DNA of 64,000 bases, taken from contig JAVBKV010000041.1 of the NCBI GenBank assembly GCA_031553885.1, forward strand, positions 9,930-73,929. Reading direction: 5' to 3'. Under the pieces are notes generated by a model. That model was given only the letters and a program-made list of their open reading frames with translations. It was not told the origin of the DNA and did no database searches. The position numbers were made by a program, and so were the translations under genes. This document shows positions 50,064-56,883 of the stretch, one piece after another (within the stretch, counting starts at the first letter, position 1; the number at the start of each line of letters is the position of its first letter). The stretch comes from JAVBKV01 sp031553885 (lineage in GTDB: Bacteria > Bacteroidota > Bacteroidia > Bacteroidales > Azobacteroidaceae).

Positions 50064-51335
50064 TCATTTTATCATTTCAAACCCTGTATATGGAACCAGG
50101 GCTTTAGGAATACGGATTCCTTCGGGAGTCTGATTGTTTTCGAGCAAGGCGGCTACGATTCGGGGAAGAGCCATGGCGCTTCCGTTCAGCGTGTGGCACA
50201 GTTGTGTTTTTTTCTCTTCATCCCGGTAGCGGCATTTCAGGCGGTTGGTCTGATAACTTTCAAAGTTGGAGACCGAGCTGACTTCCAACCAGCGTTCCTG
50301 AGCGGCTGAATAAACTTCAAAGTCAAAAGTCAGAGCGGAGGTAAAACTCATATCTCCACCGCAGAGGCGTAAGATTCTCCAGGGAAGTTCCAGCTTTTCT
50401 ACCAATGATTGAACGTAGTCGACCATTTCCTTCAGGGATTGATAAGAATGTTCCGGTTTGTCGATCCGTACGATTTCTACTTTGTCGAACTGGTGCAGGC
50501 GGTTCAGTCCCCTTACGTCTTTTCCGTACGAACCGGCTTCTCTCCGGAAACAGGCGGAATAAGCGGTATTCATAACCGGCAGGTCTTTTTCTTCCAGTAT
50601 TACATCCCGGTAAATATTGGTTACGGGGACTTCAGCAGTAGGGATCAGGTATAAATCATCCAGTCCGCAATGGTACATCTGACCTTCCTTGTCAGGAAGT
50701 TGTCCGGTTCCGTATCCGGAGTCAGCATTAACTACATACGGAGGCTGTATTTCCAGGTATCCGGCATCCCTGGCATTATCCAAAAAGAAATTGATCAGGG
50801 CACGTTGCAGACGGGCACCTTTTCCTTTGTATACAGGGAATCCCGCTCCGGAAATTTTTACTCCCAGTTCAAAATCAATTAAGTCGTATTTTTTTGCCAG
50901 GTCCCAATGAGGTACGGCATTTTCGGGTAGTGTTGGAATAACACCTCCCTGTTTTTCGATCACATTGTCTTCAGCAACCCTTCCTTCCGGGACTTCATCA
51001 GCAGGAAGGTTCGGAATCTGGCAGAGCAATTCAACCAGTAATTTCTCTGCTTCTTTCATGTCCGCTTCCAGTTGCTTGTTTCCTTCTTTTATGGAAGCAA
51101 CCTGATTACGTGCGGTTTCAGCTTCTTCCTTTTTCCCTTCTTTCATCAGTTGTCCAATGGACTTGGATAATTGGTTCAGTTCGGATAAGTTTTTATCTGA
51201 TTGTGTTTGTGCGGTCTTTCTTTTTTTGTCCGTTTCAATGACCCGGGCAATGATTTCTTTTCCGTCGTAATGTTTTTTAGCCAGACGACTGATAACTTCT
51301 TCCGTATTTTCGGTAATTACTTTAAGCGTGAGCAT
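50064..51335 (-). CDS. serS: seryl-tRNA synthetase
   Basis: A 423-residue class II synthetase that charges tRNA-Ser. The N-terminal coiled-coil arm (about 25-105) binds the long variable arm of the tRNA. Class II motifs: motif 2 FRREAGSYGKDVRGLNRLHQF and motif 3 LNGSAMALPRIVAALLEN, with the serine-binding TAEVPVTN. The start is the ATG at 51335, 29 bases after a -7 box. No odd features were seen. Confidence 0.96.
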   Translation of the reverse strand: MLTLKVITENTEEVISRLAKKHYDGKEIIARVIETDKKRKTAQTQSDKNLSELNQLSKSIGQLMKEGKKEEAETARNQVASIKEGNKQLEADMKEAEKLLVELLCQIPNLPADEVPEGRVAEDNVIEKQGGVIPTLPENAVPHWDLAKKYDLIDFELGVKISGAGFPVYKGKGARLQRALINFFLDNARDAGYLEIQPPYVVNADSGYGTGQLPDKEGQMYHCGLDDLYLIPTAEVPVTNIYRDVILEEKDLPVMNTAYSACFRREAGSYGKDVRGLNRLHQFDKVEIVRIDKPEHSYQSLKEMVDYVQSLVEKLELPWRILRLCGGDMSFTSALTFDFEVYSAAQERWLEVSSVSNFESYQTNRLKCRYRDEEKKTQLCHTLNGSAMALPRIVAALLENNQTPEGIRIPKALVPYTGFEMIK

Positions 51336-51363
51336 GATTGTCTGAATTTGATATTTTAATCCG

Positions 51364-51371
51364 CAAAGTTA
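51364..51371 (-). promoter_or_regulatory. -7 box of serS
   Basis: TAACTTTG on the minus strand, 29 bases before the ATG. Confidence 0.55.
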
Positions 51372-51416
51372 GTACAATTTTTTGATACATTCTCTATTAA
51401 AATAAAGTCCCTTCGA

Positions 51417-51437
51417 GACATCCGATGTGACATCCGA
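51417..51437. promoter_or_regulatory. GACATCCGA direct repeat upstream of the fucosidase
   Basis: GACATCCGA occurs at 51417-51425 and again at 51429-51437, 12 bases apart and thus about one helical turn. It may be a regulator site between serS and the fucosidase gene. Confidence 0.35.
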
Positions 51438-51585
51438 CGATTAGTTAAAATGAGTTAATTTTTAAATCTTGATCGGGAGTTTAAGAAAGAGCCCTGTACT
51501 ACTTAGTATGTAAAGCAAACCGTTTTTTTTAATGATGGAATTAATTAAAAAGGCAGCAGATTCTTAAACCTTCTAATTGTTGATA

Positions 51586-53634
51586 ATGAAAAAGATAACT
51601 TTTTTCGGCTTCATTTTATTTTTCTTTTTGATCATGTCGGTTCAGTCCCGGGCACAGGATAAAATGCAATGGTGGCGAGAAGCTCGCTTTGGTATGTTTA
51701 TTCATTGGGGGATTTATGCCGTTTACGGAAATGTTTACGAGGGAATCGATGTCCGGGGGCAGCAGATTAGTGATTCCCAGTCATCTTCCGGATATCCTTC
51801 CGAATGGATTATGCATCGGTTGGGAATTCCGCGAAGGGTTTACCGGGAAGCAGCTAAAGAATTCGATGCAAAAGATTATGATCCCAAACAATGGGTCGAA
51901 CTGGTTAAAAATGCGGGAATGAAATACATAATCATTACTGCGAAACATCATGATGGTTTTTGTCTTTTTGATTCGAAATACACGGATTGGGATGCCGTTG
52001 ATGCTTCTCCGGCAAAACGGGATTTATTAAAACCCCTGGTGGATGAAGCGAAAAAAGCCGGATTGAAGATCGGGTTTTATTATTCCCAGAATCTGGATTG
52101 GATGCATGAAGGGGGAATGGCGGAGATTCCTGAACTGCTATGGAAACCATATTCGGAAGAACAGGTTCAAAAGTATGTGAATGAATTGGTTATTCCTCAT
52201 ATCAATGAATTGGGGAATAATTATGATATCGATTTATTCTGGTATGATATTCCCGGAGTAAATCCGGATGCTGCATTGGCTCAGAATATTCATCAAACAT
52301 TACTGAATACAAAAGCGGGAAGTACCGGAAAGCTGGTTATTAATGACCGGCTTGGTGGCGGTTTTGAAGGTGATTTTGTCACCGTGGAAACAGATACTCC
52401 TGATATTCCCTACAATGGTTTTGATAAGCCGACCGATTGGGAATCATGTGCTTCACTGACTAATTCGTGGGGGTATGATGAAACCCCGGAAGATACGTGG
52501 AAATCTCCGGTTTATGTCATTAGCCGATTATTGGAACTGACAAGCAAGGGTGGTAATTTCTTATTGAATATGCCTCCCGATAAACATGGTAATTTTCCGG
52601 AGTTTGGAGTCCGGACATTGAAAGGTGTAGCAGATTGGATGAAGAAATATGGGAATTCGGTTTACGGAACGGTTCAGAATGAATTGTTGAATCCTTTTCA
52701 ATATGGATATGTAACACAAAAAAAACAGGATGGCGGATCCGTAAATCTGTATCTTCATGTTTCGTCCGGTTATTGGCCGAATTACAGGACGATTAGTTTG
52801 GATGGCGTGATGGAATTGCCGCAAAAGGCGGTTCTTTTCAGTACAGATCAAACGATTCCGGCGAGGTTGACGGCTACCGGGCTCGAACTGGAGCTTCCAT
52901 TCAAACTGCCGGATCCGTATTATTCGACAATTGATCTTTCGTTTCGTAAAATGCCACAACAAATTCCTGCATCTTCTTCAAATGAAAATAATGAAATTGT
53001 ATTGACTCCTTATCAGGCAGTTACTAGTTATAATATATGCAAAGATTATATTCCATATACATTTAAATGGTGGTATAATATTCACGCTGAAGCCCGCTGG
53101 AAAGTGTTTCTCGAGCCGGGAACTTATACCCTTAGTGCAGAACTATCTTCTTATAATGCAGGACAACTGATTTTTAAATTCGATGGGCAGGATTATAGAG
53201 GAGATTATCCCAAAACCAGCACTGGTGGGTCAACTGTTGATGAAAATATGAACAATTACATTACGTTGGACTATCCGGAAATTAAAATAGAGGTAAAAAA
53301 CAGGTCTTATCACACGTTGTATATAAGCAGAGTAGATGACCCGGGAAATTTTAATATCATCCAATTGAGAAAGGTCGTTCTGACAAAAGATTCTGCCAGC
53401 GGCGGTATTGATATCATAGAGAATCCCTTCCTGAAGGTTTACCCTAATCCGGCAAGCGATTTTATTAGTATAGAAACCGATAAAATTCAGCGAATTGAGA
53501 TTTTAGATCTGAAGGGTCATGTTCTTAAACGTTTTGATTCAAACTATTATGACAGGATTGATATATCTTCTTTCCCTTCTGGAGTTTATTTGATAAAAGG
53601 AAAATCCAGGGTGCAAAAATTGTTGGTTCAGTGA
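51586..53634 (+). CDS. alpha-L-fucosidase (GH29) with T9SS C-terminal domain
   Basis: A 682-residue secreted enzyme. Signal peptide about 1-23; GH29 catalytic barrel about 25-390 (WWREARFGMFIHWGIYAVYG, AKHHDGFCLFDSKYTDWDA, IDLFWYDIPGV with the likely nucleophile Asp, and NFLLNMPPDKHGNFPEFG), a beta-rich region, and a tail from about residue 605 with KVYPNPASDFISIE, IEILDLKGHVLKRF and PSGVYLIKGKSRVQKLLVQ, the type A sorting domain of type IX secretion. It should be exported and surface-attached or released to remove fucose from glycans. The active-site wording YDIPG differs from the common FDGG. Start: the ATG at 51586, not the TTG nine bases earlier. Confidence 0.9.
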   Translation: MKKITFFGFILFFFLIMSVQSRAQDKMQWWREARFGMFIHWGIYAVYGNVYEGIDVRGQQISDSQSSSGYPSEWIMHRLGIPRRVYREAAKEFDAKDYDPKQWVELVKNAGMKYIIITAKHHDGFCLFDSKYTDWDAVDASPAKRDLLKPLVDEAKKAGLKIGFYYSQNLDWMHEGGMAEIPELLWKPYSEEQVQKYVNELVIPHINELGNNYDIDLFWYDIPGVNPDAALAQNIHQTLLNTKAGSTGKLVINDRLGGGFEGDFVTVETDTPDIPYNGFDKPTDWESCASLTNSWGYDETPEDTWKSPVYVISRLLELTSKGGNFLLNMPPDKHGNFPEFGVRTLKGVADWMKKYGNSVYGTVQNELLNPFQYGYVTQKKQDGGSVNLYLHVSSGYWPNYRTISLDGVMELPQKAVLFSTDQTIPARLTATGLELELPFKLPDPYYSTIDLSFRKMPQQIPASSSNENNEIVLTPYQAVTSYNICKDYIPYTFKWWYNIHAEARWKVFLEPGTYTLSAELSSYNAGQLIFKFDGQDYRGDYPKTSTGGSTVDENMNNYITLDYPEIKIEVKNRSYHTLYISRVDDPGNFNIIQLRKVVLTKDSASGGIDIIENPFLKVYPNPASDFISIETDKIQRIEILDLKGHVLKRFDSNYYDRIDISSFPSGVYLIKGKSRVQKLLVQ

Positions 53635-53981
53635 AGCATTATTTACACGATACCTGAAGTTGAATGAGGATGTTGTCCGCGTAGCTGTTGACGGTGGCTG
53701 TGCGGGTGTTTGGGGTATTTCAAAAAGCAAAAATGTTAATTTTAATTGTTGATTTGAAATAAAAATAGAGAATAAGGTTGCAATAATTTTAATATATATA
53801 TATTTGTGTGTTATTATGTTCTTTTTTTGAAAGGCTGGGGGGTGCCGGATGTGTTTTTATGAGTGGATGTTGATTCTGCAGCGTGTGAGTTTTATCAATA
53901 ATATAAGAGAGTTGATTCATTCAATTATTTTTATTGTTAATTAAAAAATCAGATAACTCTAAAACTTTTTAATCGTTGGTA
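53635..53981. other. intergenic region with possible minus-strand gene remnant
   Basis: Mostly AT-rich. A GC-richer patch at about 53647-53725, read on the minus strand, gives NTRTATVNSYADNILIQLQV then SCK and stop, which looks like the C-terminal end of a protein but has no body upstream. A -7 box TATATTTG at 53799-53806 (plus) probably serves the barrel gene, leaving a leader of about 170 bases. Confidence 0.4.
53799..53806 (+). promoter_or_regulatory. -7 box upstream of the outer-membrane barrel gene
   Basis: TATATTTG matches TAnnTTTG but lies 176 bases before the ATG at 53982, and the surrounding TATATATATA tract makes a chance match possible. Confidence 0.35.
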
Positions 53982-54824
53982 ATGAAAAAAATAATTCTTT
54001 TTCTTCTCGCCGTTTCAGGCGTATTTACTTGTTATGCACAAGATTTCATTGTTAAAGCGGAGAATGATACGGTTCGTTGTAAAATTCTGGATGTGAACGA
54101 AGATGCCGTCATGTATCAAACCCTAAACAACGGTGTTACGGAAAAACATACATTGTCCCGTAAATACATTGTTTCTTATACTATGGGTGATGGTGGCGCC
54201 GATGCAGCAGTTGATGGAATTGATAAAAAAACAACGGTTGGATCTTTTCGCCTGGCTGTTGCCGGTGGTTATGCCGGGCGGCTTGGACAATTACAAAAAA
54301 CGAACAATCCTAATCTGGATCGTATTTCAGATGATTTGACTAAAGGCTATTCACTGAATGCGGAGTTTCAATATTATTTCAATGAGATATATGGGATTGC
54401 ATTAAATCTCAATTATGTACATAGTTCTGGCAAAGGACAGAACGTTAATATCCCGAATTTTGGAAGTGTGGCAGATTACAGGGAGACGCAGAAAATCTTT
54501 TTTGTCGGCCCTGCTTTTGCTATTCGGTACGATACGAAAAACTGGCTCATAACTTCTTCGATCGGTTTGGGTCCCTTGTTTTTCACAGACAGGATGTGGA
54601 TGGATCAGCAGGAAATCCAAGGTACAGCTACTACGTTCGGAATGAATCTGGGCGTTGGGGCGGAATATAAGTTATCCAGGCAGTGGGCTGCCGGATTAAA
54701 GCTTTCCATGACCAGTGGAACCATTGATTCGATCAATGTCGAAGGAACCAAAGTTTCGTTTGATGATAAGATGAGTTTGTCTAGCTGGATGATTGCTGCG
54801 TATATCAGTTTCCGAACAAAATAG
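53982..54824 (+). CDS. outer-membrane beta-barrel protein
   Basis: A 280-residue protein with a signal peptide (about 1-18, ending CYAQD). Residues 20-70 form a small domain (FIVKAENDTVRCKILDVNEDAVMYQ) often seen in Bacteroidetes surface proteins, then a linker and eight or so alternating beta-strands typical of an OmpA/OmpW-like barrel (FRLAVAGGYAGRLGQLQ, GYSLNAEFQYYFNEIYGIALNLNYVHSS, ending AAYISFRTK). No function can be assigned. The ATG at 53982 is preferred to a TTG six bases earlier. A lipoprotein gene follows 56 bases later. Confidence 0.82.
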   Translation: MKKIILFLLAVSGVFTCYAQDFIVKAENDTVRCKILDVNEDAVMYQTLNNGVTEKHTLSRKYIVSYTMGDGGADAAVDGIDKKTTVGSFRLAVAGGYAGRLGQLQKTNNPNLDRISDDLTKGYSLNAEFQYYFNEIYGIALNLNYVHSSGKGQNVNIPNFGSVADYRETQKIFFVGPAFAIRYDTKNWLITSSIGLGPLFFTDRMWMDQQEIQGTATTFGMNLGVGAEYKLSRQWAAGLKLSMTSGTIDSINVEGTKVSFDDKMSLSSWMIAAYISFRTK

Positions 54825-54880
54825 CCTTGATTAATTTAACCCCTATATTTTTTATAACCTCTTAAATGTTTTATAACCCA

Positions 54881-55567
54881 ATGAAAACAAGATCATTATT
54901 TGTGATGCTGTTAATTGCATGCCTTTTCGTTTCATGTAAACCTGCTCAGAAAATAGTCTATAATACAGCTAACCTGGAGCCCTATCCCGAATCTGTGAGT
55001 GTTAGCATTTCTATTCAGCCTTTTGAAGATATTCGTTCCGAATCCGAAATTAATCAGGCCCTGATGCAGGCTAAAGACATTGAACAAAAGATCAATGGTC
55101 AAAAAAGCTGCATTAATGCAGAGAAGCTCTATAAAATTCCGGTCGGTTTGCAAATGGCGGATATATTTGCCAGTCATTTGACTCATAAAAATTATTTTTC
55201 ATCAGTCCTGGTAAACCAAAAAGAAAATACCGATTATTACATTACCGCTAAAATCAAGCATTTCTACGGGGTTCAAAAATTTTCGAATAAAGCGGTGGTA
55301 GGAGCCAGTTTCGGATTGATAGGAGCATTGGCTACTTCCAATTTAAAGACGGATGCTACTATTATTATTGAACTATCTGATATTTGCCTGTATGATAAAA
55401 ACAATAACCAGCTGGCTAAAGTAGGAGACTTCAAAAAAGAATATACCGGAGAATTTCCCGTGGATGCCCATTGTTATTGTATCTACCAGAACATCAATCA
55501 AAAACTGATGGAGTTTAACGAAGATCTTGGTAAAACACTTTTCCTTGAATTAAAGAAACAAAAATGA
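54881..55567 (+). CDS. lipoprotein of unknown function
   Basis: A 228-residue lipoprotein (signal MKTRSLFVMLLIACLFVSC). The mature part begins KPAQKIVYNTANLEPYPESVSVSISIQPFEDIRSESE and contains YYITAKIKHFYGVQ, AVVGASFGLIGALAT and ATIIIELSDICLYD, which resemble the alternating strands of YajG-like or LPS-assembly-type lipoproteins, but I do not recognise the family. An upstream in-frame ATG at 54866 would add five residues. It is probably cotranscribed with the barrel gene. Confidence 0.72.
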   Translation: MKTRSLFVMLLIACLFVSCKPAQKIVYNTANLEPYPESVSVSISIQPFEDIRSESEINQALMQAKDIEQKINGQKSCINAEKLYKIPVGLQMADIFASHLTHKNYFSSVLVNQKENTDYYITAKIKHFYGVQKFSNKAVVGASFGLIGALATSNLKTDATIIIELSDICLYDKNNNQLAKVGDFKKEYTGEFPVDAHCYCIYQNINQKLMEFNEDLGKTLFLELKKQK

Positions 55568-55577
55568 TCCGGATGGT

Positions 55578-55616
55578 CAAAAATAAAACAGGGTGTGCCG
55601 AAATCGACACACCCTG
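55578..55616 (-). terminator. terminator of rplU-rpmA
   Basis: CAGGGTGTG/CACACCCTG (9-base stem, 55589-55616) followed on the minus strand by TTTTATTTTT. It also lies just after the lipoprotein gene on the plus strand and may act in both directions. Confidence 0.8.
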
Positions 55617-55638
55617 TTGATAAGTATAGAAGTATAGG

Positions 55639-55902
55639 TTATGCTTCTGCTATCGGCTCAATAGAAACATAAGACCGATCGTCTTTTTTTCTTCTGAAAA
55701 CCACTTTTCCGTCAACTAATGCAAACAACGTATGATCTCTTCCCATACCTACGTTTTCACCCGGGTGATGTTCTGTGCCTCTTTGACGAATAATAATATT
55801 TCCGGCTTTACAAACTTCACCACCGAAAATTTTGACGCCTAACCGTTTACTGTGCGATTCGCGTCCGTTCTTCGAACTACCGACTCCTTTTTTATGTGCC
55901 AT
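55639..55902 (-). CDS. rpmA: 50S ribosomal protein L27
   Basis: An 87-residue L27 with the N-terminal MAHKKGVGSSKNGRESHSKRLGVK that reaches toward the peptidyl-transferase centre, followed by GNIIIRQRGTEHHPGENVGMG. Length and sequence are typical, and the protein starts directly at the conserved AHKKG, so no Firmicutes-type cleavable extension is present. It follows rplU by 28 bases in the usual rplU-rpmA operon. Confidence 0.97.
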   Translation of the reverse strand: MAHKKGVGSSKNGRESHSKRLGVKIFGGEVCKAGNIIIRQRGTEHHPGENVGMGRDHTLFALVDGKVVFRRKKDDRSYVSIEPIAEA

Positions 55903-55930
55903 TTTTCTAAGATTTTACGAATTAAACGAA

Positions 55931-56242
55931 TTAAGCGATAACTTCTTTAACCAATACATGAGAGAATTGTTGGCGGTGACCGTTCAGTTTACGGTGTCCT
56001 TTTCTTCTCTTTTTGTGGAAAACCAGAACTTTGTCTCCTTTTACGTGATCCAATACTTCCACGACTACTTTAGCGCCTTCGATTACCGGAGCGCCAACGG
56101 TTACAGTACCATTGTTGTCTGCCAGCAGGACTTTCGCAAATTCCACTGTAGCGCCCTGGTCTGCGTTGATGCGATGAACAAACAATTTCTGATCTTTCTC
56201 TACTTTGAATTGTTGTCCTTGAATGTCTACAATTACGTACAT
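55931..56242 (-). CDS. rplU: 50S ribosomal protein L21
   Basis: A 103-residue L21 with the family start MYVIVDIQGQQFKVEKDQ and the C-terminal signature KVLVFHKKRRKGHRKLNGHRQQFSHV that binds 23S rRNA. It is the first gene of rplU-rpmA. A 77-base leader between the promoter at 56326-56357 and the ATG contains GGGAGGT, an unusually good Shine-Dalgarno sequence for this phylum, and could fold over it. Confidence 0.97.
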   Translation of the reverse strand: MYVIVDIQGQQFKVEKDQKLFVHRINADQGATVEFAKVLLADNNGTVTVGAPVIEGAKVVVEVLDHVKGDKVLVFHKKRRKGHRKLNGHRQQFSHVLVKEVIA

Positions 56243-56325
56243 CTGTTTTTTATTTACAGGTTACCTCCCGGGGGTGGATTGAGTTATACAATCACTTGAA
56301 CTACCCTCTGCAGAATTTCAGGGTG

Positions 56326-56357
56326 CAAAGGTAATAATTTGTTTTGTATTATGCAAA
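56326..56357 (-). promoter_or_regulatory. promoter of rplU-rpmA
   Basis: TACCTTTG (56333-56326) and TTTG (56357-56354) with a 20-base spacer, a full consensus match. Confidence 0.75.
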
Positions 56358-56471
56358 TGGAAACAGTTTTTTGTCAAATGATAATGGAAGTTGATTGATT
56401 ACTTTCATCACATTTCATAGAGATTAATCTTCTAAGTCGAACAAAAACAAACAATATTCCGAAGAAAATGA

Positions 56472-56479
56472 TAACTTTG
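56472..56479 (+). promoter_or_regulatory. -7 box of the DUF3467 gene
   Basis: TAACTTTG, 29 bases before the ATG at 56508. Confidence 0.6.
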
Positions 56480-56507
56480 TCGGATTAATCTACTAAAAGA
56501 AAACAGA

Positions 56508-56819
56508 ATGAACAACCAGCAGCAAGACAACAACGGCATTCAAATAGAATTGACTGAAGATATCGCTCAGGGAACCTATTCCAATCTGGCTATTATAGCG
56601 CATTCCACTTCCGAATTTGTGGTGGATTTTGTACGGATAGTACCCGGTGTTCCCAAGGCCAAAGTAAAATCCCGTATTATTCTGACCCCGGAACATACCA
56701 AGCGGTTGATGATGGCGCTGATCGATAATGTAAAGAAATACGAAGCCCAGTTCGGAGAAATCAACATTCACGGACAGGAAATGGTTCCTCCGTTTATGGG
56801 ACCGGTCGGGGAGGCATAA
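56508..56819 (+). CDS. DUF3467 family protein
   Basis: A 103-residue cytoplasmic protein that is nearly all DUF3467: IQIELTEDIAQGTYSNLAIIAHSTSEFVVDFVRIVPG, AKVKSRIILTPEHTKRLMMALIDNVKKYE, then a short Pro-rich tail. The family is widespread in Bacteroidetes; its role is unknown. It is followed directly by a family A double-hairpin repeat (56820-56867) and then thrA, so the two genes may share a transcript with the hairpins between them. Confidence 0.9.
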   Translation: MNNQQQDNNGIQIELTEDIAQGTYSNLAIIAHSTSEFVVDFVRIVPGVPKAKVKSRIILTPEHTKRLMMALIDNVKKYEAQFGEINIHGQEMVPPFMGPVGEA

Positions 56820-56867
56820 TGTCCGCAAAGCGGACAAATATCAATAGCCATGGGTTTTAACCCATGG
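56820..56867 (+). repeat. family A double-hairpin repeat, copy 2
   Basis: TGTCCGCAAAGCGGACA, AATATCAATAG, then CCATGGGTTTTAACCCATGG. Both halves are perfect palindromes. It starts at the last base of the DUF3467 stop codon. Confidence 0.85.
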
Positions 56868-56883
56868 AAAAAGAACGAAATAA

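Noticed and set aside
56820..56883. thr-type attenuator before thrA
   Set aside because: The hairpins are a dispersed family A repeat, there is no T-run after them and no short frame rich in Thr or Ile codons.
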